Source of the DNA: Globodera rostochiensis
Lineage: Eukaryota > Nematoda > Chromadorea > Rhabditida > Heteroderidae
NCBI GenBank assembly: GCA_018350325.1
Contig: JAEVLN010000003.1
Location: forward strand, 4,168,745-4,232,744
Length of the DNA: 64,000 nt
Direction of reading: 5' to 3'
The position numbers were made by a program, and so were the translations under genes. Numbering within the stretch: position 1 is the stretch's first letter; each line of letters opens with the position of its first letter. Below are positions 10,307 through 22,586 of this stretch, one piece after another. The notes beneath the pieces are model-generated. The model worked only from the letters and a program-made list of their open reading frames with translations, was not told the origin of the DNA and did not search any database.

Positions 10307-11788
10307 GGTTGTCATGGCCACCTCTATTATGAGCATTATGTGCGCATTGCGTTCGCCATCTCATTTCTGATCCTGCTCGGCATCGTCGAGGTTTCAGAAT
10401 TCTAAACTTGCATTTTTGCCATTTTTTGCTTAAATTCATTCAGAATTTTATAATTTAAGTATAATAAAAAAGCATTTTTTATTATAAGTCTCAAGTGGTC
10501 TCGAGACTTGGTAAATTAGGTCGAGCATAGAGTATGCTTTCTCCCGGATGAATGAATCTGCAAAATCTGGTCACCAAATATAACCGTTAAGCTAAAAAGT
10601 TTAGCAAAATTCGATGGCGTGGCGGAGATAGTGTCTAACCTATTACACTTAACTGTATCGCTGCAAACATTAGGAGTCGTTCGAATTCCATATTTAAAAT
10701 TGTTGGCGATACATTCTACGCCAATAAATAATTCCGTTTTTTTCAAAAACGCATTAATTATCGAAACGAAAGCCAGTTTCGAATTCTATATTTGGTGGCA
10801 CGACTTTTCGTCAATGGACTTTTCGTCAACGGACTCTTCGTCAACGACTTTTCGTCAATGGACTCTTCGTCAACGACTTTTCGTCATTGGACTATTCGTC
10901 AACGACATGTCGTCAATAAGAAAGAATTAAAAAAAACAATAAATTTAATTAAATTTAAGCCAACACAATTTTTCGGAATAGTTACCTAAGTTTATTTGTC
11001 GCACAAAAAAATTTTTAAGAGGGTTTTAAGCAATTCTGAGAAGTACTCGGGGGTTATCGAGGTTGCTGATCACGAATATGACAACAGATTTATCATATAG
11101 ACATCATCTGATTATGATTTCAACATTATGATTTTTTGAAAAAATTTTTAAAATGCAACAAAGGGCTTAAAATCATTCAAAAACATCATTACAACAAAAC
11201 AGCAAGTAATGATCGAATTGTACTTTTTGGATGATTTTAAGCGTGTTTTTGAAGGCTAAAATTGATTTCTGAAAAATTTTTGAAATTTTGAATAACCTTT
11301 GAATTTGGGTCCAGGGTTCGAAATTGGTCGAATGGAGGCCAGAATCGGCTTCTTCGCCCCGAATAACCCTAGACTTGAAAATTTGGTGTTGACTTAAATT
11401 TAATTGAAATTTGTTGTTTTTTTTAATTCTTTCTTATTGACGAAATGTCGTTGTCGAATAGTCCAATGACGAAAAGTCGTTGACGAAGAGTCTATTGACG
11501 AAAAGTCGTTGACGAAGAGTCCGTTGACGAAAAGTCCATTGACGAAAAGTCATGGAACCCTATATTTTATTCATAAAATTCCGATTAAGAACTTTTTTTA
11601 ACAAAAAGCTGAAAAAATGCAAAAATTAAAATAGAATAGATCACTACTATTTTTGTTTTTATAACTATTTTATTTGTTTTTTTAACATAAAATTGTTCAT
11701 CCCCATTTTCAAGCTGTTCTGCATTCTGTGCGCCTTCAAACTGCGCGTCCGTCTCGGGGACCCGGACCAGCAATTGTACCTCAACTAA
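10307..11788 (+). CDS. alternative tetraspanin last-exon pair (TM4 and C-tail)
   Basis: Two further exons lie downstream of the first tetraspanin stop: 10307-10390 (28 codons, starts GCHGHLYYEHYVRIAFAIS) and 11714-11788 (LFCILCAFKLRVRLGDPDQQ plus LYLN and stop). They match exons 10-11 in design. The first opens in phase 0 with the same Gly-Cys pair that supplies a loop cysteine, runs into TM4 and ends in phase 0; the second finishes TM4 and gives a short tail. Together they add 53 residues, exactly as many as exons 10-11, so either ending yields a 282-aa protein. The tails differ: CNAIGSEEAAY against KLRVRLGDPDQQLYLN. I read this as a mutually exclusive terminal cassette. A remnant of a second tetraspanin gene is the alternative, but no TM1-TM3 exons lie between. 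The intron holds a 766-bp foldback element. Confidence 0.8.
10794..11559. mobile_element. foldback element with 8-bp TSD
   Basis: Long inverted arms made of repeating CGACTTTTCGTCAATGG / ACTCTTCGTCAACG units (10799-10920 against 11430-11553) surround a unique core. The flanks are an exact 8-bp duplication CTATATTT (10786-10793 and 11560-11567). The core carries blocks also seen at 16910-16990 (GCTGATCACGAATATGACA). No coding region. It lies in the intron of the distal tetraspanin ending. Confidence 0.88.
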
Positions 11789-11884
11789 TCGACGACCAAA
11801 TCAACCAGCACAAATTTATTTATCGGATGAATAAAAAACTAAAAAAACACAAAAAAAAAAAGGCGCCGATTTTCTTCTCAATTT

Positions 11885-13975
11885 TCATGCCTTCGCTTCA
11901 GCACGCGCTGCCGTCGCTTTTTTCCTTTCCTCCTTCTTTCTGTTCTTTGCTTCTTCCGTACGAATTAATTCCTCATTGACCTAAAAAAAAGTATGTAAAT
12001 TTTGGTGGAAAAACCCAATTAATATTTCAAAGAAAAAAGATTTGGCGGAATCCAATTTTTAAAATATTTTTAAAAAATGAGAGGGGCCCAAAATTTTTTT
12101 TTAAAATTTTATCGTTATTTGTAGAAAATTGGTCCAATAATTACCAATTTTACAAAACAAAAGGGTCACCCCCCCTGTGGGGGTTTTTTAATCAAAAAAC
12201 CATTTCGGGGAAAAAGTGTTCCATATTTTCTTTCCTTTTTTTTTTTGCGTTTTTGTCAATTTTTACCTCCAAATCAATGAGCTCCGTCTCCAAGCCGGCG
12301 GTGCTTCGATTGTCCTTTTTCGCTTGCGCCATTTGCTCTCTCAGAATCTTTTTCTTGGCCGCAATATACACCAAACGCATGTCGTAAGACCACAATTCGT
12401 CAATTTCGTTTGGGTTTCTGTGTGCGGTGTTTTGTAAATTATTGTAAAATTAAAAACAAAAAGAGAGTTTTTGTAGTGAAAACCCCCGAGGGGGGGGGGG
12501 GGGGGGGATTTGCTTAGCTCAATCATACCCGGACCGGCCTGGATAAAAAAATTGGGGTCCGGTCCGGAGTTTTTTTAAGTCACTCGGACAACTTTCGTTT
12601 GTTTTTATAGTGCAAAATGTTTTGAAAAAACTTTATTTAAAGGAATTTCAACGCTTTTTTGAAGAAAAAAAAACATGTCGAAGTCTCCACAACTCAACTC
12701 TCATTCAAATAATCTGTCTAAAAGTTTAAAATGAAGGCACTTCTAATGGAGGACCGACCGGTGGAACCAATTATTTCTACTCGAGATGTTTTTACCGTTT
12801 TTGTTGAAACAAAAAAAACACCAAAATCGTAAAATGAAACAAAACAAAATTTTAACCTGAACCAGCCGAGATAAACGATCACAACAATAACACTGGCAAA
12901 GATAGAGCCCAATCGAATATACCGAAACCTAAAAAAGGTAACAATTAAATTATTTCAAAAATTATGCCCCCCCCCCTCCGGGTCGTCCAAAATCACCACC
13001 CCCCCCCCCCCCTTCTCCGGGTCCAAAAACTGGCACCCCCCCCCCCCTCCCTCCAAAAACTGGCACCCCCCCCCCTCCGGGTCCAAAAACTGGCACCCCC
13101 CCCTCCTCCGTCCAAAAACTGCCCCCCCCCCTCCGGGTCCAAAAACTGCCCCCCCCCTCCGGGTCCAAACTGCCCCCCCCCCCCCCTCCGGGTCCAAAAA
13201 CTGCCCCCCCCCCTCCGGGTTCAAACTGCCCCCCCCTCCGGGTCCAAAAACTGGCACCCCCCCCCCCCCCCCTCCGGGTCCAAACTAGCCCCCCCCCCTC
13301 CGGGTCCAAAAACTGGCACCCCCTCCAGTCCATTTCGTCCAAATAAAATAGGGGAGGGCGCTAAATTTCGAACAAAAAATGGTGCATTTTTGCGAAACAT
13401 ATTTTTTGGGGGTTTATAGTCTTATTTTAGTAAATTTTACATTGTTTTTCGAGCCCAAAAACCCCACAGGGAATTTCGAAAATGTTTTCATTTTTTGTGC
13501 TAAAATTTTACCTGTAACTGTCATAGTAAGAGGCAGTGTAAAATTCTTTGCCAAGAATTTGTTGTGCCTCGCTGCGCCCGTAAAAGGCGCTCGTTTCACT
13601 GAACCGAAGAGGCTAAATCCAAAATTTAAACCCTTATAAATATTTAAATACAATAATTTAAAAAAATGCATTCCGAGCCCCCCCCCCCTTCGAAAAATTG
13701 GCCCTTCCCGATTTTTGGTGAAAAACTTCACCCCAAAATTTCTTTAAGAAAACGCAATTCCCCCCCCCCCGCCCCACTTTTTGATACTTTCCAGTTATGG
13801 GACTACCGACGTGTTTAGACAGACCTCTCATAAATGACGTTCACTCAAAAATGTGCCAATTTAAAAACAATTAACTAAACCTTTTGCTTCGAAGAACCCT
13901 CGGGCGCTTTGTGCGCCGCAGGCGTTGTGCCAATGCAGCGACGGTGTCGCAGCAGAAACAGTCGTGAAAAGAGCA
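11885..13975 (-). CDS. probable mitochondrial single-pass membrane protein
   Basis: Convergent with the tetraspanin gene (stop to stop about 100 bp). Three 3' exons join exactly in phase: 12928-12857 (TM segment IRLGSIFASVIVVIVYLGWF), 12417-12267 (NPNEIDELWSYDMRLVYIAA..., ending TELIDLE) and 11980-11885 (VNEELIRTEEAKNRKKEERK..., stop). The C-terminal half is highly charged and probably helical. A likely first exon at about 13975-13880 reads MLFSRLFLLRHRRCIGTTPA, which looks like a mitochondrial presequence. Its end is in phase 0 while the TM exon needs phase 2, so a small exon is missing from my model, perhaps in the C-tract intron between them. I do not recognise the family. Mitochondrial location is inferred from the arginine-rich N-terminus only. 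Confidence 0.6.
12962..13326. repeat. C-tract minisatellite (CTCCGGGTCCAAAAACTG unit)
   Basis: About twelve units of a 7-20 base C run followed by TCCGGGTCCAAAAACTGG, with C-run length varying from unit to unit. It lies in the intron upstream of the TM exon of the minus-strand gene. The proline/glycine-rich ORFs on both strands are artefacts of the repeat. C-run lengths are likely to be unreliable in any assembly. Confidence 0.95.
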
Positions 13976-14295
13976 TTGCCCTGGAGGGAAAATGTAAAAT
14001 AATTATGCACTTGTAATTGTGCAAGCCGTTCACTATAAATGGGGGCACACATTTAATTTAAAAGCCTGAGGACATATTGCATTTGCTCATTAAATGTGAC
14101 ATAAATAAATAATGTGTGCCAGAAACAGTACAAAAAAAAAAGAAGTAATTTTGGAATGCCAAAACAATAAAATATAATCAAAATAAATTGATACATTTTT
14201 TTCAAAAAAAAAAAAAAATTAACAACAACAAAAAAGTGGATGGAATTGAATTCCGTGCCAAAATTTTGTCAAATCAATGTGTTTATTGTTCGTTA

Positions 14296-16133
14296 CTAAT
14301 CGATGAGTTCAAATCCGCTCTTTTTGCTCCAATGGGCCACCAGACGGACGCGAAACTCGGCCATCCGATGGCCGAACTGCTTCAGAATGCGCGACTGGTC
14401 ACCGGACAGACGGTCGCCCTCCCTACACACTGTGTACGCCTCCAACAGCTCAATGGCACATAAAAAGGCAAAAGTTAATTAAATTTAAAAAAAGAATTTA
14501 AAAATAAAATTCGGAGAACTTTTACGCCCTTTTTTAAGCTCCCTTTTGTAGTAAAACCTTCATAGGCGTAAAAAAGTGAAATTTAACGACTTTTTGTATC
14601 AATTTTCATGCCGAGCTTTGGCCCCATTCCTGCATTATTTGTGGCGTTGAACAAAAAAAAATTCAAAAATTATTTAACTTTCATTTTATATAGTAGAAGC
14701 AGGAGTGATAAATGTGGCGGTCATTTTAGTAAAATTCCACCCCCCCCAATTTTCACCATTTTCCAATCGCGTGGGCATGCCGAGCTTCCGCAGCTGCGGC
14801 TCCATGGCCCCGTGCAGTGCCGGCACGGGTCCGGCCGGCAACAAAACGTCCGCCGTGGCGACGGTGCCCGCCCGCGCAAATTCCTCCTCAATGTGCTCGT
14901 CCAAAAATCTGAAAAAATTCTTTATGCTTTTTATTCAAACATTTTTAAAATCCAAACGATAAATATGAAATTTGTATTTCTCCAAACCTTCGCACTTCGT
15001 CAGCCTTTCCGTTGGTGAACATCAGTCCGCTTTGGCCCTTCAGAAGGGCACTCACTTTGTGCAATTCGTTCGCCTGCCATTAGAAAATTTTTTTCCAAAA
15101 ATCGAAGCGATTCACAAATTTTTGAGCTTTTCAGAATTGTGAAATACGACCCGAATACGGCGAGACATCCCCGACCGACTTCCAAATTCAATTAAAAACA
15201 CCGCCAAAAGCATCAAAACCTGCTCGTCCTCCGCCGTTTTGCCCAACGCCACCGCCATCAAATTGTTTTTGGCGAAAAAGATTCGCGAATTCTGCTTGAA
15301 GTGCTGTCGAATCTAACAAAATGCCTCATCAAAAATAATTCCCAAGAATAAAATTAACTTAAAAAGAGTAGAGCCCTTTTTTTGCTTTTGTATAATTGGA
15401 TTCCCTCAAGTTTGGTTAGGTTATTCAACGAGGCCTTTCGATTCGCAAACTTTGCTTCGTAATCCAAATAATAAGCGTAAACAAAAATTCTTAAACAAAT
15501 AAGGAGCCCTTGAAGATTTTAGAATTTAAAAAATCAAACAAATGATTTTTTTGAACCGCCCCCTACCTCCCGAATTCAATGTCTGTGCCCTACGCCCTTA
15601 GACAGAAATGAGTTGTTTAGACCCATGGTCAGTAAAGACCGGCTTTGAAACCCGGGGTTAAATGTCCCTGACGATTCGTGTTCGGTTGACCGGGCGTTTC
15701 TTGATAAGACTCGGTTTATGTCCAGTTTTAAAAAGCGCTGCATCCAATTTACCAAATTGTTAAAGCCGGAGTAATGAATTTGAAACCTTTCCAAATTTGA
15801 GAGGAAAAATGAAAAAGGCCAGAAGTTTCGACGCCGCATTTTCATCATCCAAACTTTTTGCTAACCTCGCCCAGCCTCGCCGAACGCAAATTTTCTGTTG
15901 AGAAAACGAACAAATGTTTGTATTGGTCAATGCATTCGCGAACCTTAATTTTAAATATTAAAAATTTTTCTAAAACAAAAATTAAAAAAAAAACTCTAAC
16001 CTCTTTCAAAAGGCCTCCCTTACCCTCGCGGTTCTTCTTCTTCACTTTGGTAAGGGAAACTGAAATTTTCATAGAATTTTATTGAAATTCAGCAAAATTT
16101 CTGACCAATTTTGTCGCGCTTCGATTTAGGCAT
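14296..16133 (-). CDS. mrto4: mRNA turnover protein 4 homologue (ribosome assembly)
   Basis: Nucleolar P0-like factor that occupies the P-stalk site of pre-60S ribosomes. Exons: 16133-16106 (MPKSKRDKI), 16059-16001 (VSLTKVKKKNREGKGGLLKE), 15943-15866 (VRECIDQYKHLFVFSTENLR...), 15312-15220 (FKQNSRIFFAKNNLMAVALG...), 15073-14988 (VSALLKGQSGLMFTNGKADE), 14908-about 14763 (RFLDEHIEEEFARAGTVATA... MEPQLRKLGMPTRL) and about 14455-14296 (ELLEAYTVCREGDRLS... HRMAEFRV, stop). The order of blocks SLTK, KYLFIFS-like, FFGKNKVMMVALG-like, GLLFTN-like, MEPQLRKLG, VCxEGDxL and MAEF is that of MRT4. Phases agree for the first six exons. The last intron has no clean AG acceptor at the expected codon, so its edges are uncertain. 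There is no long acidic C-terminal tail. Confidence 0.92.
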
Positions 16134-16384
16134 CTTTTGGAATTAAAAATTTCAAATTTTTATAGACAAAATAATCTGAAAACAATTTAATTTATTAATT
16201 TGCTGCCTTTCCAAATATGTGTCGGCCAGGCCCGTAGCCGCGGGGGGGGGGGGCATGCCTCCCCCACAAAATAAAATTTGAAAAAACCATAGGGGGGACC
16301 CTTTTGTTTTACAATATTCGTAATTTTTAGGTAATTGTTAGGGCCGAGATGTTATTACTAAAAACCGTAAAATACTAAACTGAC

Positions 16385-17165
16385 AAAATTGAGTCAATTT
16401 GCGTGAAAACCTTCAAATTTCGTCAATCTTTAATATTTTTTACATGTTTTTGAAAATTTTATAAAAAATATTAAATAAAAAATTTTTAGGAAAAATGTCG
16501 ATGTTTGGAAGGTGGATTTTTGGTCAAAGAAAAAGGGGGTGCATTTTTGTTTTTTTAAGGGTACATTTTTTCGTTTTTATTGCTTTTTTCTTATGAAATT
16601 TTGTGGGAAAAATGTCTAAAATATTGAATTTTGTTACATTTTCTCAAGAAAAATGCCTAAAAAAAACATCGATTTATTATGAAAAAATGGTTTCTGAATG
16701 TCGAAATTCCCAATGTCGAATAAGCCAAAAACTATCCGAATGTCGAATAGAACAAAAACAGTCCGAATGTTGTCATTCTACTGAATGTTTTGATTTGGGT
16801 AGATTTTCAAAAAAGCACAAAACTACTAAAAAAAAGAGTCAGATTCGGATTCTGCGTCCCCGATTACCCTAGAAACACCTTTTTAGCGAACTGTATTTTT
16901 TCAAGAAATCTTAGATGTTGAAATCATAGATTAGATGATGTCATATGCTAAATCTGATGTCATATTCGTGATCAGTGATCTCGATACCCCTGAGTCCACT
17001 CCCCAAAGGTCGACATTTTTCCTAAAAATTTTTTATTTGATATTTTTACAAAATTTTCAAAAAAGTAAAAAATAATATGTTTACAATTGTAAGAGGAAAA
17101 TTAATAAAGATTGACGAAATTTGAAGGTTTTCACGCAAATTGATGGAATTAAAACGCATGGAGCC
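16385..17165. mobile_element. large inverted repeat, MITE-like
   Basis: The left part (about 16385-16545, with AAAACCTTCAAATTTCGTCA) recurs inverted at about 16995-17150 (TGACGAAATTTGAAGGTTTT). The interior 'GGGTGCATTTTTG' / 'TTTTATTGC' blocks recur at about 27350-27600, 32090-32390, 34830-34890, 56400-56530 and 60330-60500, so it belongs to a frequent family. No transposase is visible. Confidence 0.6.
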
Positions 17166-17428
17166 ATTGATGCTCAAATAATTAAGACTTTTTGGCTGAC
17201 AGTTTTTGACCATTTACTCGAATTTTTGGGAAAGAATCAAATTCTGATATCCGGTTACCGGATCCGAAACAAAATTTGGGCCCGAATCGGTCGGTCCGGG
17301 TCCGGTCGGTTGCCCGATATATATAATAATACTACAGAGTGCTCGAACCCTCCTAATTAATTGTTTCTCTCAAAATAGCAAACGAGAACAACAACAACAA
17401 CAACAACAGCAAAAGTTGTACCACTAAT

Positions 17429-20400
17429 ATGGATTTCGATCCTTTTGAAGCGCTTCAGCTTAAGCCCTGCGGTGACAAAGAGCAAATCAAAAAGGCGTAT
17501 TATCGGCTGGCGTTGAAATTACATCCGGACAAATTGGAGCCGGACAAACCGAAAGATTGGGGGCCTTTTAGGCGCATAAAGAAAGCGTACGATTTCCTGT
17601 GGGAGATGGGCGCGAAGGCTCTCGCAGAATTTGTGGTCGGCACTTTTTATGTTTTGGCACAGTGAGTGTGTGGCAATAAGTGTTTTTGGTGGCCCAGCCC
17701 ATTATGACAAAAAGTCGGTTAATGAAGGCCAAAAGTGGCCAAATTGACTCGAGGTGGTCAAATGGACCTAAATGCTATTTAATTTTTAGCTTAACTTCGC
17801 CGCCCAAAAAGAACACTGGGAACTGACCCGACATTTGGTAGAAAATGCGATTTTTTTGTAATCGCAAATGCAACAATTTTTAGATCATCGCCGCCCAAAA
17901 TGGACGCATGAACGAGGCCCGACGTTTGGTAGAAAATTTGAAATTTTCTATGATTGCAATTTGGGACAATTTTTGTTTATTTTCAGCTTAAACGTGGAGC
18001 AGACCCACGAGAAACTGGCACGGTCACGGTTGACGGGCAAATGATAAGTGGGCGAATTTAATTTTAGCAGTTTAACTTTCAAAATTGTTGGAATAGAGAA
18101 TCAATCTTTGTTGTTTAAACTGATCGCGGGGAGTTCATATCATTAAATCAATTGATCATGCTCTGATCTGCCTCGGCCCCAAGAGTTTCGGGAATTTGTA
18201 TCCAGCGATAAGACTCGAGAGTTCAAAAAGTCCGAAGGATAAAAGTTCCGGTAGGCCAAAAACGGACAAATGTCCGGTTTTTGCGGGCCTTTTGTCGTTT
18301 CCATACTACCGGACATTTTGTCCGTTTCGGACCTTTTGTCCACGTACGTATTTGCTGGTGGTTCAAAAATAAGCACACCGGTATAATGAATGCTCTGTTC
18401 AGACAAAGTGACGGCTTTTCGTGTCGCCGCTTTCAAAGGACATTTGGAAATGTGCAAACTTTTGGTCTCGCATGGAAAAGCCAACGACGTCGACCAGCAG
18501 GACAACAAATGGATGGTGTGCGCTGCGTGCTATGGCGGACATTTGGACATTGGTCGGTAGGGGGGGGGGGGGGGTCAGCAAAAGCAAAATTGGTTGAGCT
18601 TAATTTGTTTCCATTTCTGTTATTCGTTGGACAAAGCTAAAAAGTTATGGTTAAAAAGTGAAACTTAAAAAATGGCCATTTTTTGGCCGTAACTTTTTTG
18701 AGCTTTGACCAATCGATGGGCTTCTGTCTATTTTTCACCGTACAAATCCCAATCCCGATTTTCTTCAAAATCCCGATCCTGCTCTTTAAAGTCATTAATT
18801 TGTTAGTCAAACACTTCTTCGGCACGGGCATCGATAACTGTTGGCGCTTAGCGTTGGCTGCCGCTTCATTCCACGGACGGGACGAAGTTCTTAGGCATTT
18901 GCTTTCAGAAGAAAAGGCGTCTGCCGAACGAAGTTCGAATAAAGGTCAGTGAATAAATGCAATAAATGCCAAAATATTTGACATTTATTTATTAGCTCAA
19001 TATAATGAAATATGACAAATTTAAATGAGGCTGACGTTTCGGCACTGGTATCGATAACTGCGACATGCCGAGGTCGGGGCTCTGACCTCAAACAGGGTGA
19101 CCGAATCCAATAGGCAGTAAAAATACGGCGCCGGGGTCCAAAAATATGGCAAAATCTATGGCATGGGTTTAATCGATTTTTAGGAGTGCATTTCTATTTT
19201 TATTAAGGAAATTTCAAACTTACATTTTATGAGAATTCTGCTCGCTTCTTGGGGGGGGGGGGTGGCGGTGCCGATCGGCGCCGCCGCATTTTTAAAAATC
19301 GTGAAAATATGGCCAAAATATGTTACCCTGCCCTCAACCCCTTAGGAAAAATGCCACTAATTTAACTTTTCTTCTTCCTGACGTCGTTACATTTATACAG
19401 GCAAATCATCATCGTCGGCGTCGTCAAAATCACGACGTGAAACTGCCGCCGATGGGATGCCCCAAAATACTAAACAACAAATACGGGCCGAAAAAGTCTT
19501 CCAATTTTCTGGGTTTGTCGACGCCAAGCGATGGCGATCAAACATCAAAGCTGACATTTTGAATCGTTTGCTGAATGTTGACGCGCCACAATTAAATTGT
19601 CCCAACCCGCTCATAGTGGCCGCGCTAAACGGTCACCTAAAGGCGGTCGAAATTTTGGTAAAATCGAAAATCAAAGCATTTTTTTGTTTTATAATTTTCT
19701 CTGATCAATTTTTACAGCTGGAAAACAAAGCGAAATATCTGCGCGAAATGTTCGAAATGACAATCGATGGGAACGCGACAAGTGAGTGCATTATTTCCAA
19801 CGAAATTGACCGAAGCCCCCCAGGGGAAAGCGGGTTTGTCGGAAAGTCCCAAGGCATTTGCCATGTCTTTGGGCCTAATTCCTTTATGGTCTACTTAACA
19901 TTGCCTTTTTTCATGCGGAGTGACGTCACTTTGGGTCGCGACAGCCGCAGGGCATTCGACAGTGATCCGACGTTTGGTAAAATTGTATTTAGGCAATTAA
20001 TCGCTAAAATGAATCATCAATTTGCTGTTTTAAGCTGAAGATGAAGGGAACGGACCCAAATAAAGGCGCTAAATTGACAATTGACGGGAAAGCGATAAGT
20101 GAGTTAAACTTTTTTGTTAGAATTTCTTCGGGTTGAGGAATCGAAATGATCATATTTTGTGTCGGTGTCGATTTTTGTTACAACTTAAAAGAAAAGCATA
20201 GCGCGTTATTGATTTGTGTTATGCTGAATTGTTCTGCTTCAGAATAGAACCTGGGGACGATCGAGATTCTCGATCGACGAATTTTTTACCGATTTTTTTT
20301 TAATGATCTCGGTCGGTGAAGTTTTTGCTGATTTTTTGAGACTTTAAATCGTCGGTCCACAAGCACGGGCCCTATTTCTGCTGATTGGCATCACATTTGA

Positions 20401-21429
20401 ATGCCATTCTTGATTTGATTATGTTACGCGCCAAAGATTTTGAAATTTAAGCCGACTTGTCGCCTCTTTGTATTGTGACATCCAAAAGAATTTGCGAACT
20501 TTTGATCAAAAACGGAGCGAACGTTGATCAACAAATGGGCAACGGACAAACGCCGTTGTTTTGCGCGTGCATTCGCGGAAATTTTGAAATTGGTCAGAGA
20601 GTGTTGTTCGAATTAATTATATCGCTGTTTTTGGGGCTTCTGATCACGATTGGGTGTTTTTGGGTGGCGGCTTCCCCCGAATTTAGCTGGTTTTGGACCA
20701 ATTTCTTAGCATTTTCTCTGTTCAGTTAAATGCCTTGTCGTGAATGGAGCGGATATAAACGCGGTTGACAAATTGGGCCGGACGCCGTTGATGGCGGCTG
20801 CATTCCATGGACATGCTGGGTTGGTGCGCTATTTGCTCGAAAAGGGCGCGCGCATTGATTTGGCAACAAACGCAGGTGTTGTTGTTGTTGTTGTTGGGGT
20901 TGGAATATTTTGACAATCTTGAGAGCTTCGGATTATCGGCTTGGACCCGGCGGGCATTTTTTTTGGGGTACTCGGAAATGTGCCGGAGGCGGGCATCGGG
21001 GCTTTAGCCCGAGTCTGGTAGAGGCGGCTCTCCCCGTTGCCCACCGGGCGCCCGCCCGACTTGGGTACCGTCCAAACCCTATCCTGCTAGAATTTGGGGT
21101 AGGGGGCCAATTTTTTTGTATTAGTAAATTTTTTGTTTAACCCTAGAAGGAGGAGGTTGTTGTTTCTGGGGTTTTCGAGTGTTAGTAATGCTAAAAAATC
21201 GGAGCAGCGCAAGTACCTGGTGGGAAAATCATAGATAAAATCAACTATTTGACAAAATCTGTTGACAGAATATTTATTTTTTGGCCATTACTCCGTCACT
21301 GCTGCTGAATATTTGAATGTCGTCCCCATTTTAGGCGGCAGTACGGCACGGGACTTTGCTGATCAATCGGGAAATGGAGAAGTTGCAAAAATGCTGCGTG
21401 AAGCTGGAAGGCAACGGACAACGGCCTGA
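17429..21429 (+). CDS. DnaJ-domain ankyrin-repeat protein
   Basis: Thirteen exons join in frame to 492 aa: 17429-17635, 17790-17837, 17884-17928, 17987-18047, 18409-18552, 18792-18944, 19401-19657, 19718-19781, 19921-19976, 20041-20098, 20452-20592, 20726-20875, 21335-21429. Exon 1 is a J domain (residues 1-69) with DPFEALQL, KKAYYRLALK and the HPDK tripeptide motif that stimulates Hsp70 ATPase. The rest is ankyrin repeats, for example RTPLMAAAFHGHAGLVRYLL, GANVDQQMGNGQTPLFCACI and FRVAAFKGHLEMCKLLVSHG. A serine-rich linker (GKSSSSASSKSRRE) opens exon 7. No signal peptide or TM, so it is probably cytosolic. A poly-CAA stretch lies in the 5' leader. The weakest junction is exon 1 to 2 (donor GTG|GTCGGC): if it is wrong, the J domain is a separate small gene. 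It may be an Hsp40 co-chaperone using ankyrin repeats as client or partner dock. Confidence 0.82.
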
Positions 21430-22586
21430 AAGTTAAGCAGCCTCCAGCGGTCTTGAAACCCGATCGAAGTCTCGAATCGAGATCTCTGTAAAGCCCAAAA
21501 TTTTCCTGAACCGAAATCGAGATTCTCGGCAAGGTTTCGTCTCACCTCGACTCTATTGCATGGGTGTGCGGGCCACTGTGCTCTGAACCTAAGCGACTTG
21601 ACGTCATTAAAGAATAAAACACAAAAAAATTAATTGTAAATAGGAAAACAAATTTAAAAAAATTGATTTTAATTTTCTTTAAGCACGCGTCAAATCGCTT
21701 TACGTTTTATTCATTTCAATGTCATGGAGCCATTTTTCGTTCCCAATCCAAATCTGACTGACGGTTATTCGTAGTGATGTGCCCAACGCTTTCATTGTCG
21801 CATTTGCAACCAAAATGTTTTAAAAAAGGATTTTTGAAGTTGTATTATATTATAAGGGAGAAATAGTAGATCAAGGAGATTTTTTAATTCAACCAGAAGA
21901 AAAACCAACAAAAGAAGCTTTAGAAAACTCGGAAAAATTTCGGAATACGTGTACCTCGCCAAATTGGACGAATTATATATAAATCGACTCCACTCTAAGC
22001 TTAAAGCACAAATCTCAAAGAATTTTTTGGCGGATACTTTAAGCAAGTTATGAGACCGGGACTAAAGTGTCTTTTTCAGTGGGGACTCAGATGTCCAAAG
22101 ATTAAAAAATGTGTAAAATCACTCATATAGGCTTTAAAAATTACTGTCTGTCAATAGAAAATCTTGAGAGTTTAAAACGCTTTTTGAACCGCTTTAAATT
22201 TTGAAAATTAAGGAAAAAACGACTTTTAAGTAACAAAAGCCGGATAAAATTAATGAAAGGCCTCTGGCGACCCGCCAATAGCGAACATGCGGAGATGGAG
22301 CAAATAGTGGGGCGAGACGGAGGGCGGAGGAAGAAGTCTTGAACTTTTTTGAAAATGTTGATTTGCTTAGATTTTTTTAATAATGATTAGACGACTTTGA
22401 GAGCACTCGCATAATCCCAATTTCGAATGTTTTGTGGGTCGATTAAATTTTTTGGGGAGGGAGGCCAATTTGGGGGGGGGGGGGGAGCATTTAAATATTT
22501 TTTTTATTGATTCTTTAACAAACCCATATTATAAATAATGCATAATTCAGCCATTAATGGCCATTCATTATTGAAATCATAAAACA

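Noticed and set aside
12955..13419. Proline-rich and glycine-rich ORFs
   Set aside because: They follow the C-run repeat in all frames, lack splice support and lie in an intron.
14608..15018. 136-codon plus ORF
   Set aside because: Antisense to MRTO4 exons 5-6, which are clearly conserved on the minus strand.
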